Source: UBA4720 sp038227135
GTDB lineage: Bacteria > Gemmatimonadota > Gemmatimonadetes > Gemmatimonadales > Gemmatimonadaceae
Reading direction: 5' to 3'
NCBI GenBank assembly: GCA_038227135.1
Contig: JBBRQC010000001.1
Span: forward strand, 62,001 to 126,000
DNA length: 64,000 bases
Shown here: positions 9,616 through 18,781 of the stretch, piece by piece
Layout: the number at the start of each line of letters is the position of its first letter
Numbering within the stretch: position 1 is the stretch's first letter
Made by a program: the position numbers and the translations under genes
The notes under the pieces: model-generated
The model's input: the letters and a program-made list of their open reading frames with translations, nothing else
Databases searched by the model: none
Told to the model about the DNA's origin: nothing

Positions 9616-9644
9616 ATAGTAGCGGAAGGATGGGCTTCGAGCAA
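9616..9644 (-). promoter_or_regulatory. Candidate sigma-70 promoter of the metH operon
   Basis: On the minus strand TTGCTC (9644-9639) and TACTAT (9621-9616) are separated by 17 bp, a near-consensus housekeeping promoter. Transcription would begin around 9609, about 15 nt before the riboswitch. Confidence 0.6.
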
Positions 9645-9656
9645 GCGGATCGCGTG

Positions 9657-10070
9657 TCAGATCCCGGGGTGGGCGTCGTCGGCGATGTCGTCCCGGATTG
9701 ATCTGCCCGTCGTGCGGGATCGATTCTCGAATGATTGTATGAGCGCGACTAGCCGGTGCCGCTCGAGCGGAAGAATGAGGTAGGCGAGGGTCGCGCGCTG
9801 CAGCCTCGGGGGAAGGAAGTGACGCTCGTCCTGGGACGCTCCGTAAACTATGAGCGCGCTACCGAGCGTAAGCGGAAGGTTCGCGCCGAATCCGGCCTCC
9901 TCGAGAGCGGCTGAGGATATCACCGTAAGCGCGGGTATGTCGTCGCTCGCCAGTGCGGCCACTTCCCCAGCTGTCGTGGCAAACAGAACGTCGTGCTCCA
10001 ATCCAAGCAAGGTCTGCGCGAGACCTTCGAGGAGCGCGGTATCCGCTCCCACCAGAATTACTTTGGCCAC
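9657..10070 (-). CDS. Degenerate receiver-like (pseudo-CheY) protein
   Basis: About 137 residues beginning AKVILVGADTALLEGLAQTLLGLEHDVLFATT, which has the alternating strand/helix pattern of a response-regulator receiver. The phosphoacceptor region reads PALTVISSAA, with no aspartate, and the usual K-P near the end is replaced by ILPLERH, so it should not be phosphorylated. The GTG at 10070 is 11 nt after GAGGAGG; the frame is also open to a GTG at 10136. It is downstream of yggT on the same strand. Function unknown; an unrelated Rossmann-like fold is possible. Confidence 0.6.
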   Translation of the reverse strand: MAKVILVGADTALLEGLAQTLLGLEHDVLFATTAGEVAALASDDIPALTVISSAALEEAGFGANLPLTLGSALIVYGASQDERHFLPPRLQRATLAYLILPLERHRLVALIQSFENRSRTTGRSIRDDIADDAHPGI

Positions 10071-10184
10071 CCCTGGTGTCGCCTCCTCAATGTACGAGTC
10101 GCTGAATCCTGTCCAGACCTGCTTCGCAATCTCCACAACTTTGATGCGCGAAGTAAGTCCGGACAGGATGCACGCAATGCGCCG

Positions 10185-10775
10185 TCACATCAATCTGAAC
10201 AGTACGGACTCGATGATGCTGAGAAGGAAGTAGGCCAGGATCGGCGTGATGTCGAGTCCTCCGAAATTGGGGACGATGCGCCGCAGCGGCGCGAGGAATG
10301 GCTCGCTGAGAGCGTAGCTCCACCTGATCCATGGCGAATATGGCGAGATCGGCAGCCACGAGCTGATCACCCGAACGATTATCGCGAACCTGAGGATCGT
10401 GAACGTCCAGCTCACCAGCAGATGGAAAATTCCTGCTGCGCCTTCCTGTGAGGCGACGATGGACCTGATGACCTCGATCCGGATTATGTCCAGCAGAGTC
10501 AGCAGCAGGATTCCGCCGATGACTATTGCCGCGAGCGCCCACAGCGGGGCTGAAGCCGGCGTTCCGCCTGCTCGAATCACTCTTCTTTCGATGGGGGCGA
10601 TGAACGGATCGATCGTCGTTCGGCAGAACCGCGCGACGGGATTGAACGGACTGATTCTTCTCGTCCTCACAGCCCAGTCGAGGACGCAAATCGCGCCGAA
10701 CACCACCGCGATCGACAACAGCGCGGTGCGCAGTATCTGGATAACTGCGTCTGCGCCCGCCAGAAAACTCTCCAT
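10185..10775 (-). CDS. YggT family integral membrane protein
   Basis: A 196-residue protein with about four hydrophobic segments arranged as two YGGT repeats. Each repeat ends in a short positively charged turn with a proline-rich motif (RTTIDPFIAPIERRVI and SEPFLAPLRRIVPNFGG), typical of the family. YggT proteins are linked to membrane protein assembly and osmotic or division phenotypes, without an agreed activity. The ATG directly follows the TAG of the prolyl oligopeptidase gene (TAGATG), so the two are probably co-transcribed. Confidence 0.87.
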   Translation of the reverse strand: MESFLAGADAVIQILRTALLSIAVVFGAICVLDWAVRTRRISPFNPVARFCRTTIDPFIAPIERRVIRAGGTPASAPLWALAAIVIGGILLLTLLDIIRIEVIRSIVASQEGAAGIFHLLVSWTFTILRFAIIVRVISSWLPISPYSPWIRWSYALSEPFLAPLRRIVPNFGGLDITPILAYFLLSIIESVLFRLM

Positions 10776-13055
10776 CTACTGCAGCACCGGCTTCATGCGC
10801 AGCTCCCTCACCAGAAACGCAAACCTGTCGGCTGCCTCATCGATCTGCTTCGACGTGGGCTTGCCGGCGCCATGCCCCGCCTTCGTCTCGATCCGGACCA
10901 GAATGGGATTCGGACAAGCCTGAGCCGCCTGGAGAGTGGCGATGAACTTGAACGTATGACCAGGTACCACTCGATCGTCGTGATCGGCCGTGAACGCCAG
11001 CGTCGGCGGATAACAGGTGCCCGGCTTGATGTTCTGCAGCGGAGAATAGGCGCGCAGAAACTTGAACTGCGTCGAGTCATCCGACGATCCGTAGTCCGAA
11101 GTCCACGCCCAGCCGATCGTGAACTTCTGGAACCGAAGCATGTCCATCACTCCCACCTCCGGAAGCGTCGCGCCGAAAAGATCCGGGCGCTGCGTCATCA
11201 CTGCGCCCACCAGCAGCCCGCCATTCGACCCCCCGCGAATCGCCAGCTTCGGAACCGACGTGTACTTCTGGGTGATCAGATACTGCGCCGCCCCAATGAA
11301 GTCATCGAACACGTTCTGTTTTTTCGCCAGCATTCCGCCTTCATGCCACGTCTTCCCGTATTCGCCTCCGCCACGAAGGTTGGCGAGTGCGTAAATGCCC
11401 CCCATTTCCAGCCACGCGGCGTTGGCCGACGAGAACGTCGGCGTCATGGAGATGTTGAACCCACCGTACGCGTAAAGCAGCGTCGGATTGGCGCCGTCCA
11501 GCACCAGCCCTTTCTTCGCGGTGATGAACATCGGCACCCGCGTTCCATCCTTGCTCGTGTAGAAAACCTGGCGCGTCTCGTACTTGCTCGGGTCGAACGC
11601 AACCTTTGGAGCGCGGAAAAGCTCGTTCCGGCGAGCCTTGAGATCGTAGCGGTAGACGGTCGTCGGATACAGGAATGACGTGAAGCTGTAGAACAGCTCG
11701 TCGTCACCCTGCTTCCCGTTCAGCTCGCCCACCGTCCCTATCCCGGGAAGCGGCAGCTCGCCGCGCATGACGAATCCCGCGCCGGTCATCTGCGGGCCTC
11801 TCGTCATTATCGGCGCGGTGCTCGTGTCGTCGTAAACCGTTCCCGGAGTGCGCTGTTGCTGCGGCGGCTGCCGCGGGCGCACATCCCGACGCGCGTCGCG
11901 CGACCCACTGAAGAATCGGATAGTGGAGTGCGCGTCCTCGAGATAGTTCGCCACCAGGTCCTCACCCGCGATCGTCGCGCTCACGAGTGCGTCCTTGTTC
12001 TCGGCGATGACGGTATTCCAGCGCTCCTCGCGGGGGTTGTCGATGCTGATCGCCACGATACGTCCGCGCGGTGCGTTGCGGTCCGTCTTCACGTAGAAGA
12101 TCGTGCGATTGTTGCCCACGAATTCGTATTCGGCGTCCCCCCTGTCGATCAACCGCACCACGGGATTCGTTATCTCCGGCTTGCCGGGATTGTCGAAGTC
12201 GACGAAATAGAGGCGCGTACGGACATCCGTGCCCTGCGACACGGTGATGATCAGGTACTGCCCATCATCGGTGACGTTCGCGGAAAAAATCCAGTCGGGC
12301 TGATCCGGCCGGTCGTAGATCAGCTGGTCGCGCGATTGCGGCCGGCCGACGCGGTGATAGTAGACCTTTTGATTGCGGTTGACGTTCGTCATCTTGTTGC
12401 CAGACGTCGGCTCGTCGTAGCGCGAGTAGAAAAAGCCCTTGTTGTCCTGCGTCCAGGAAATTCCGGAGAACTTCACCCATTTCAGGGTGTCGGGGAGGTC
12501 ACGCGCGTTGTTGACATCGCGCACGTGCAGCTCCTGCCAGTCGGATCCGCTCGTCGACAGGCTGTAGGCGAGATAGTGTCCGTCGTGCGAAGGCGCCTGC
12601 CCGGACAGCGCCACCGTTCCGTCGGGGGAGAGCACATTGGGATCGAGCAACACCCGCGACGGCGTGTTCTTGCCATCCTGAACGTACAGCACGCTTTGGT
12701 TCTGGAGTCCGGTGTTCCCGAAATAGAAGTAGCGCCCGCCTTCCTTGAACGGGGCGGTGTAACGCGCAAAATTCCAGATCTGCGTCAGCCTGTTCTTGAT
12801 GGCGGGCCGCTCCGGAATGCTGGCGAGGAAGCTGTCCGAGAGCCTGTTCTCCGCTTCGATCCACGCTTTCGTTTCCGGCGAATCGGTATCCTCGAGCCAC
12901 CGGTACGGGTCGGCAATGCTGACGCCGTGATAGACATCGACCTGATTGCCCCGGGCTGCGGACGGATACGGCAGAGGACTCTGGGTCTGAGCACCGACCG
13001 AGGCCGCGACGATGATCAGCAGGGAGAGGGACGAGCGCAAAGTGTAGCGATGCAT
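10776..13055 (-). CDS. Prolyl oligopeptidase family serine peptidase (S9A)
   Basis: A secreted or periplasmic peptidase of about 759 residues. A signal peptide (MHRYTLRSSLSLLIIVAASVGAQ) begins at the ATG at 13055, preferred over an upstream start at 13097. The N-terminal beta-propeller region opens with DPYRWLEDTDSPETKAWIEAEN, a prolyl oligopeptidase hallmark. The hydrolase domain holds the nucleophile in GGSNGG near 605, the acid in ADHDDRVVPGH near 690 and the histidine at about 728 (AGHGAGK). It cleaves short peptides after proline. A propeller insert rich in R, P and Q lies around residue 400. Divergent from the EVE gene. Confidence 0.94.
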   Translation of the reverse strand: MHRYTLRSSLSLLIIVAASVGAQTQSPLPYPSAARGNQVDVYHGVSIADPYRWLEDTDSPETKAWIEAENRLSDSFLASIPERPAIKNRLTQIWNFARYTAPFKEGGRYFYFGNTGLQNQSVLYVQDGKNTPSRVLLDPNVLSPDGTVALSGQAPSHDGHYLAYSLSTSGSDWQELHVRDVNNARDLPDTLKWVKFSGISWTQDNKGFFYSRYDEPTSGNKMTNVNRNQKVYYHRVGRPQSRDQLIYDRPDQPDWIFSANVTDDGQYLIITVSQGTDVRTRLYFVDFDNPGKPEITNPVVRLIDRGDAEYEFVGNNRTIFYVKTDRNAPRGRIVAISIDNPREERWNTVIAENKDALVSATIAGEDLVANYLEDAHSTIRFFSGSRDARRDVRPRQPPQQQRTPGTVYDDTSTAPIMTRGPQMTGAGFVMRGELPLPGIGTVGELNGKQGDDELFYSFTSFLYPTTVYRYDLKARRNELFRAPKVAFDPSKYETRQVFYTSKDGTRVPMFITAKKGLVLDGANPTLLYAYGGFNISMTPTFSSANAAWLEMGGIYALANLRGGGEYGKTWHEGGMLAKKQNVFDDFIGAAQYLITQKYTSVPKLAIRGGSNGGLLVGAVMTQRPDLFGATLPEVGVMDMLRFQKFTIGWAWTSDYGSSDDSTQFKFLRAYSPLQNIKPGTCYPPTLAFTADHDDRVVPGHTFKFIATLQAAQACPNPILVRIETKAGHGAGKPTSKQIDEAADRFAFLVRELRMKPVLQ

Positions 13056-13158
13056 AGCGATGAGACCCGCGGGTATGATGTTTATGGTGTACTCCAATCT
13101 ATGGCGCCTGGCTGGTTAGGTTCCACTAGCGCCTACTCTCGAAACAGGTGGTGAGCTG

Positions 13159-13662
13159 ATGACGAAGGTCGCGCAAGCCGCACACAGGGACCGGCATTAC
13201 TGGCTGCTCAAGTCGGAACCCAGTTCTTTCTCGTTCGACGATCTCTGGAATTCCACTGGCCGCAAAACGCACTGGGATGGCGTGCGAAACTTCCAGGCGC
13301 GGAATTACATGCGCGACGAGATGAAAAAAGGAGACCTCGCGTTCTTCTATCACTCCGGCGCCGAGCCGGGAATCGTGGGAATCGTCGAGATCATTAGCGA
13401 AGGATACCCCGATCACACCGCTGTCGATCCCAAGGATCCGCACTACGATCCGAAAACCAGGAATGGAGAGTCGCAGTGGTCAATGGTGGATATACACGCG
13501 ATCGAACGGTTCCCGCGGCCGATCCCATTGAGCGAGCTGCGAGGGAAGCCGGAGCTCGAGGGAATGCCGCTCCTCCAGAAAGGAAGCAGATTATCAGTCC
13601 AGAAGGTGGGCGCGGCGGAATGGAACGCCGTCATCGCGCTCACCAAGCAGACGAGCGGATGA
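13159..13662 (+). CDS. EVE domain protein
   Basis: A 167-residue single EVE (PUA-like) domain: YWLLKSEPSSFSFDDL at the start, then WDGVRNFQARNYMRDEMKKGDLAFFYHSG and GIVGIVEI. EVE domains bind modified bases in DNA or RNA and often travel with restriction or RNA-modification systems. No such partner is adjacent here; the next gene is a signalling protein 14 bp downstream. The start follows a GGTGGTGAG ribosome site. Confidence 0.9.
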   Translation: MTKVAQAAHRDRHYWLLKSEPSSFSFDDLWNSTGRKTHWDGVRNFQARNYMRDEMKKGDLAFFYHSGAEPGIVGIVEIISEGYPDHTAVDPKDPHYDPKTRNGESQWSMVDIHAIERFPRPIPLSELRGKPELEGMPLLQKGSRLSVQKVGAAEWNAVIALTKQTSG

Positions 13663-13676
13663 GCGGAGGATAGCTG

Positions 13677-15764
13677 GTGGCCGAGGCGGTCAAGGTTCTC
13701 GTTGCGGGTCTTCCCGCGGAAATCGTCCGCGAAATCGGACTGAGGATCCGCGGCGCGACTGTCACGGAATTTGAGAATACCCAGCAAATGGGTAGAGCCG
13801 CGGGCCAGGGTGAGGCCGCGCTGATAGTTCTGGGGGACGCGCTGCCCACCAGCGATGCCATCTACATAACCCGCCGCGCCAAAGACGCCAGCGACGACGT
13901 ACGGATCGCCTACTGCATCTCAATGGCCCAGGCAGAGGCCACACTCCACTCGCTCGACGACATGCACGTCGACCGGTTTTTCCTCCTACCCGTCGATATC
14001 GAGGAGATGCTGCGCGAGCTGGCGAAGATGTGCAGGTTCGAGGTTCTCGCACCGGCTGCCTCCCACGGCGAGAGTATCGCCGCTGCAGTCACCGACGCGT
14101 GGGATAGAACCCGCGATCCTGCTTTCAAGAAAATCGACGCCCTCGACGATGCGGCGATCGCGGTTCTGGAGAACAACCTTTCCGCCGAACTGAAGGCGGA
14201 GGCGGAGCGCGCGGCGCACAGTCTCGTCGAAGTCACCGCCCGATTTGGATTTGCGCAAGGCTCGCGCATCGCTGGAGAGATTGCGGAGAGGTTTTCGAGC
14301 CCTTCCCTCAGCACCAGCGATGGAGTCGCGGTCTCGGAACAACTCCAGGCGTTGAGATCCGCCCTGGAGGGCCCGCCGCAAGCTCGTGTCGAACCCCAAC
14401 CCTCTCCAGACGAGCAGGCTCTCGCGTCGATTGCAGCTGGAGCGCAATCAGCAGATGCCGCCGTTCACGGTGCCCGCATCCTCGTGGTCGACGACGAGCC
14501 CGCCATCGCAACCGGCCTAACGACAATGCTTGGTCGTCGCGGAATGACCGTGACGGGCGTCACTGATCCTCTTCTGTTCTGGCACACCATCGCGGAGGTG
14601 AAGCCGGGCTTGATCCTCCTCGATCTGGAGATGCCGAGACTCAGCGGCACCGAGATCTGTCGCGCCATCAGGAGTGATCGGCGGTGGAGCGCGTTGCCGG
14701 TGGTGTTTCTCACGGGCCACACGGATCCGGACAGCGTGCGGAGGGTGTTCGCCGCGGGCGCGGACGATTACGTCGGCAAGCCGTTCGTCCCTGCCGAGCT
14801 CATAATGCGCATTGAGAGCCGGCTCACCGGGGTCAAAGCGCGCAGAGGGCCCACGGAAACCGATCCAGTGACAGGCCTCGCAACCGCCCAGCGGACCTCC
14901 GAGGTCATTGAACGCTTTCTCAAGCTGGCGCGAAGAAAGTCAGACCCTTACTCCGTCGCCGTTCTCGAGGTTGACGCTTTTCCGGATCTGGTGAAGACCC
15001 AGGGCCGATCTGTCGGCGACAGAATCCTGCGCGCCATTGGCGAGCTCCTGCCAAAAAACTTTCGTGGCGAAGATGTGGTTGGCTGGTGGGGATGGTGGGC
15101 TGGCGCGGAATTCATGATCGGTATGTATGGTAGCTCCAAGGAGCACGCAGCCATCAAGCTCACCCAGATTTGCGCGAGGATCGCCGAGCAGAGCTTCAAG
15201 GCCGAGGATGGAAGCAGCCTGCAGGTGACTTGCAGCGCGGGAGTCGCACAGTATCAGATCGACGGCGATGCGGTTGACACTCTACGGGAGGCGGGGCTCG
15301 AGGCGCTCAAACTGGTGAGGGGGACTGGGGTGAGCCGAGTGGGTATCTCGGGCATCATGCCGACGGGACCGCTGACGCGACGGGTGGACGTGGCGATCGT
15401 GGATGATGACCGCGGGCTCGTCCTCCTGCTCCAGCACTCAATGGAAAGCAGGAACATGCGCGTTGCAACCTTTACCGACGGCGCGTCAGCGGCTCAGGCT
15501 TTGACTGGAGTTGTTCCCGCTGTGCAGGCGCGAATAATCCTTCTCGATGTCGATCTGCCTTCGCTCAACGGACTCGACGTATTGCGCAGGCTCAGCGCCG
15601 CAAAGGTGACGAACGGAACCAGCGTTATCATGCTCACTGCCCGCACCGGTGAGCGGGACGTCCTGGCCGCACTCGAGCTGGGCGCAATCGATCACATCGC
15701 CAAGCCTTTCAGCGTTCCCGTCCTGATGCACAAGGTGCGCACGGTGTTGCGACAGGGACAGTAG
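13677..15764 (+). CDS. Multi-receiver response regulator with Hpt-like and degenerate GGDEF domains
   Basis: A 695-residue signalling protein. It reads as a degenerate receiver (1-125), a helical Hpt-like stretch (about 130-240), a canonical receiver (about 267-383: VVDDE, LLDLEMP, TGH, GKPF), a GGDEF-like domain (about 395-545) and a second canonical receiver (about 570-690: VDDD, LLDVDLP, LTAR, AKPF). The catalytic GGDEF signature is AGAEF, so diguanylate cyclase activity is doubtful and it may act as a binding domain. The start is GTG with GGAGGA 6 nt upstream. The stop overlaps the GTG of the HEAT-repeat gene by one base, implying coupling. It probably controls the adjacent glycosyltransferase pair. 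Confidence 0.85.
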   Translation: MAEAVKVLVAGLPAEIVREIGLRIRGATVTEFENTQQMGRAAGQGEAALIVLGDALPTSDAIYITRRAKDASDDVRIAYCISMAQAEATLHSLDDMHVDRFFLLPVDIEEMLRELAKMCRFEVLAPAASHGESIAAAVTDAWDRTRDPAFKKIDALDDAAIAVLENNLSAELKAEAERAAHSLVEVTARFGFAQGSRIAGEIAERFSSPSLSTSDGVAVSEQLQALRSALEGPPQARVEPQPSPDEQALASIAAGAQSADAAVHGARILVVDDEPAIATGLTTMLGRRGMTVTGVTDPLLFWHTIAEVKPGLILLDLEMPRLSGTEICRAIRSDRRWSALPVVFLTGHTDPDSVRRVFAAGADDYVGKPFVPAELIMRIESRLTGVKARRGPTETDPVTGLATAQRTSEVIERFLKLARRKSDPYSVAVLEVDAFPDLVKTQGRSVGDRILRAIGELLPKNFRGEDVVGWWGWWAGAEFMIGMYGSSKEHAAIKLTQICARIAEQSFKAEDGSSLQVTCSAGVAQYQIDGDAVDTLREAGLEALKLVRGTGVSRVGISGIMPTGPLTRRVDVAIVDDDRGLVLLLQHSMESRNMRVATFTDGASAAQALTGVVPAVQARIILLDVDLPSLNGLDVLRRLSAAKVTNGTSVIMLTARTGERDVLAALELGAIDHIAKPFSVPVLMHKVRTVLRQGQ

Positions 15765-16807
15765 TGGTAAATCGCAGTCTTCTCGATCTGGTGATGCTGA
15801 TCGAGATCGCGCTGCTGGTGCTGGCAGCTGTCGTGTTTTTCGCTCACGGTGTCTGGCTGTTCGTAAGTCAGAAAAAGTTCCTGAGGGACATGGCGTCCGC
15901 CCGGGACTCTCTGACACAGTTGCTGACTCGCGGCACGATCAACATCGAGGAGATCGATGCGCTGCGGCGAATACCTCGAGATGCTCAGGTCGCCGCGTTT
16001 TTGGAGGCGTCCCGCAATCTGACCGGAACAGGAAAAGAGCGACTGCGGTTCGTGGCGCGCGAGGTAATGCTGCTCGACCGCGCTCAAAAGTTGTGCCTCA
16101 GCAGGTTCTGGACGCGTCGGCTTCGGGGCGCTCGACTCCTTGCTCGCATGGATGTGGCAGATCCACTGATCGAGAAGCTGCTCGGCGACACCAATCCCGC
16201 TGTCCGCGCTCAGGCAGCCGAGTGGGCAGCTACTCACCCGGCTCCGAGCATCATATCGATCATGCTGGGGATGCTTGCTGATCCCGCAACGCAGGCGCGC
16301 TTCGCCGTGCAGGACGCGCTGCTGCGAATGGGATCCACCATAACCGATCCACTCGCCATTTTTCTGGAAAGCCACTCTGGGTTGCCCGCCGAGTCGGGAC
16401 TTCGGGTGGCGACATCGCTCGCCGAGCCGAAGTTTCTGGCGGCGGGACTTCGGCATTCCGCCTCGGATGAGGTCGGCGTTCGCACCGCTGCCGCGAACAT
16501 GCTGGGCGCGATGGGGGGTGCTGAGTCCGCGGCCCGCCTGATCGAGCTTCTCAAAGACCCCGAATCACTCGTGAGAGCCGCAGCCGCGCACGGTCTCGGG
16601 CGGATGCGACATTGGCAGGCAGCGGCGCAGCTCGCTGAATGCCTTCGGGATCCGACGTGGCGCGTTCGGCGAGACGCGGGCCTCGCCCTCCGCGCGCTCG
16701 GCGCACCCGGCGCATTGTTTCTGCGCCGCGCACTCAAGGGGAACGACCCGTTTGCAGCGGATATGTCGCAACAGGTTCTCGATCTTCCCGCAGCCGCGAC
16801 CGGATAA
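15764..16807 (+). CDS. Membrane-anchored HEAT-repeat protein
   Basis: A 347-residue protein with one N-terminal transmembrane helix (about residues 8-28) and a soluble part made of HEAT/PBS-lyase-type helical repeats (repeating patterns such as VRAQAAEWA, VRTAAANMLGAMGG, VRAAAAHGLGRMR and VRRDAGLALRALG, about 130-340). Such repeats form scaffolds for protein partners. It starts at a GTG overlapping the upstream stop and ends in a TAATG overlap with the glycosyltransferase. It may tether or regulate the glycosyltransferase; that is inference from gene order. Confidence 0.85.
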   Translation: MVNRSLLDLVMLIEIALLVLAAVVFFAHGVWLFVSQKKFLRDMASARDSLTQLLTRGTINIEEIDALRRIPRDAQVAAFLEASRNLTGTGKERLRFVAREVMLLDRAQKLCLSRFWTRRLRGARLLARMDVADPLIEKLLGDTNPAVRAQAAEWAATHPAPSIISIMLGMLADPATQARFAVQDALLRMGSTITDPLAIFLESHSGLPAESGLRVATSLAEPKFLAAGLRHSASDEVGVRTAAANMLGAMGGAESAARLIELLKDPESLVRAAAAHGLGRMRHWQAAAQLAECLRDPTWRVRRDAGLALRALGAPGALFLRRALKGNDPFAADMSQQVLDLPAAATG

Positions 16808-18246
16808 TGGGCGCTGCTCTGCCTTTCGCGGCCCAGCTGCTGGCCCGAGGCCAGTTTCTGGTGCTGATCTATTTCCTCGGCGTGAACAGCTGGTATCTGG
16901 TCCTGCTGGTCAGCTCACTGCTCGAGATGCGCCGCCATATGCAGCTCATCGCTGACGAGAGCCGCCATCTCTTACTGAGCTCGACGCTTTCACCGACGAT
17001 TTCTATCCTGGCGCCGGCGTTCAACGAGGAGGCGACAATCGAAACCAGTCTTCGCGCATTGCTCGCCCTGCAGTACCCCCAGCTTGAGGTGATCGTGATC
17101 AGCGACGGCTCGAAGGACGAAACCGTGAAGGTCCTGGTGGAACGGTTCGACCTCGTGCCGGTGAAGACGATTTACGAGAAACGGATCAATACGAAACCGG
17201 TGCGCATGCTCTACCGCTCGGCGACGTATCCGGCGCTCGTCGTCGTCGACAAGGAGAACGGCGGCAAGGCGGACGCGTTGAATGTCGGACTCAGCTTTGC
17301 GCGCGGTGAGCTCGTCTGCGCAATGGATGCCGACACACTGATCGAAGGGGATGGATTGCAGCGGATGGTGCGCCCCTTCCTTTACGCTACCGATGTCGTT
17401 GCCACCGGAGGCACGATTCGAGTCGTGAACGGATCGGAAGTACAATTCGGCCGAGTCATCAGAGCGCGGGTTACGACGCATGCACTCGCGGGCATCCAGG
17501 TCGTGGAGTATCTCCGTGCCTTTCTGTTCGGCAGACTCGGATGGAACCGTCTCGGCGGCAACATTATCATCTCCGGCGCGTTTGGACTGTTCCGGCGCGA
17601 CTCGGTGGTGAGTGCCGGCGGCTATCTCCATGACACCGTTGGCGAGGACATGGAGCTGGTGCTGAGGCTCAAGAGGCTTTCCTATGAACAGGGGGGTCCG
17701 GGAACGATCGCATTCGTGCCTGATCCAGTCGCGTGGACCGAAGTGCCGGAATCGATGAAGGTCCTCGGGCGGCAACGCGACCGCTGGCACCGCGGACTGG
17801 CGGATGTACTGTGGCGCCACCGACGGATGCTCCTGAACCCCCGTTACGGAGTCACCGGACTTTTCGTGTTCCCCTACTACGTGTTCGTCGAGCTGCTGGC
17901 ACCGCTGATCGAAGCCGCGGGGCTCATCACGCTGGCCTTCGGATTGATCTTCGGCATGGTTGACTGGAGGTTTGCCGCCCTCTTCTGGCTCACGGCGTAC
18001 GGGCTGGGCACTGCTTTAACCGCGTTCACTCTCATTCTCGAAGACATAAGCTTCCATCGCTACAACACCTTTCGTGATCGCGGACTGCTGTTCTGGTGGG
18101 CGCTGATGGAAAATCTCGGCTACAGACAAATGACAGTTTACTGGAGACTGCGCGGTCTCTGGAAATTCCTGCGCGGAAATAAAGATTGGGGGGTGATGGA
18201 GAGAAAGGGATTTCAGAAGCCCGTCGGCATTGTCGAAACCAACTAA
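16807..18246 (+). CDS. Family 2 glycosyltransferase (processive polysaccharide synthase type)
   Basis: A 479-residue membrane glycosyltransferase of the poly-GlcNAc/cellulose/hyaluronan synthase type. There is one N-terminal transmembrane segment, a GT-A domain and several C-terminal membrane helices. Catalytic motifs are visible: VISDGSKDET, MDADTL (DxD), GEDMEL and QRDRWHRG (the QxxRW of processive enzymes). The ATG at 16807 overlaps the preceding TAA (TAATG); the reading frame extends further upstream, but only as overlap with the HEAT gene. It probably makes an exopolysaccharide under control of the receiver protein. No export or deacetylase partners are visible nearby. Confidence 0.9.
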   Translation: MGAALPFAAQLLARGQFLVLIYFLGVNSWYLVLLVSSLLEMRRHMQLIADESRHLLLSSTLSPTISILAPAFNEEATIETSLRALLALQYPQLEVIVISDGSKDETVKVLVERFDLVPVKTIYEKRINTKPVRMLYRSATYPALVVVDKENGGKADALNVGLSFARGELVCAMDADTLIEGDGLQRMVRPFLYATDVVATGGTIRVVNGSEVQFGRVIRARVTTHALAGIQVVEYLRAFLFGRLGWNRLGGNIIISGAFGLFRRDSVVSAGGYLHDTVGEDMELVLRLKRLSYEQGGPGTIAFVPDPVAWTEVPESMKVLGRQRDRWHRGLADVLWRHRRMLLNPRYGVTGLFVFPYYVFVELLAPLIEAAGLITLAFGLIFGMVDWRFAALFWLTAYGLGTALTAFTLILEDISFHRYNTFRDRGLLFWWALMENLGYRQMTVYWRLRGLWKFLRGNKDWGVMERKGFQKPVGIVETN

Positions 18247-18259
18247 CCCGGGAGCAATC

Positions 18260-18778
18260 ATGAAGCGCCTGACCATTCTTGTCGCCGTTGCGGGCGCCAC
18301 TCTCGCGATTGCGGGATGCGCGTCTCGGCAACAACCGGAGATCGAGATGACGGCCAGCGACTTCGATCTCAACCCACTCGTCGGTGAATGGCGGGGGAAC
18401 TACAGCAGTACAGAAACCGGGCGAAACGGAACGATCGCGTTCACCCTCCGCGCCGCGGAATCCGCCGCTTCCGGAAACGTGGTGATGTTGCCGCGCTCAG
18501 ATTCCTCTTTCGAAGCCAATCATGCGCCGGTCGACCCCTCGATTCCCAACACGCGAGAGGTCCTCACCATTCACTTCGTGCGCAAAGAAGGGAGCAATGT
18601 CGTCGGAACGCTCGATCCCTACCGCGATCCGGTATGCGCGTGTCAGGTGATCACGACGTTCCAGGGCGCATTCCGTGACCGAAGCACCATCGAGGGGATC
18701 TACACCACGGTTGCGGCCGGTACAGCGAGCAAGGCGACCAGCGGCAACTGGAAGGTGACGCGGGTCAAGAAACTCTGA
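18260..18778 (+). CDS. Putative lipoprotein, unknown function
   Basis: A 172-residue protein with a lipoprotein signal (MKRLTILVAVAGATLAIAGC, lipobox IAGC) and a beta-rich body containing VGEWRGNYSSTETGRNGTIAFTL and DPYRDPVCACQVITTF. GGAG lies just before the ATG. It follows the glycosyltransferase by 13 bp and may belong to the same unit. No family is recognised beyond a generic extracytoplasmic lipoprotein. Confidence 0.75.
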   Translation: MKRLTILVAVAGATLAIAGCASRQQPEIEMTASDFDLNPLVGEWRGNYSSTETGRNGTIAFTLRAAESAASGNVVMLPRSDSSFEANHAPVDPSIPNTREVLTIHFVRKEGSNVVGTLDPYRDPVCACQVITTFQGAFRDRSTIEGIYTTVAAGTASKATSGNWKVTRVKKL

Positions 18779-18781
18779 GCG

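Noticed and set aside
11856..13154. Plus-strand open frame of about 430 codons
   Set aside because: Antisense to the prolyl oligopeptidase with all its motifs; no recognisable protein.
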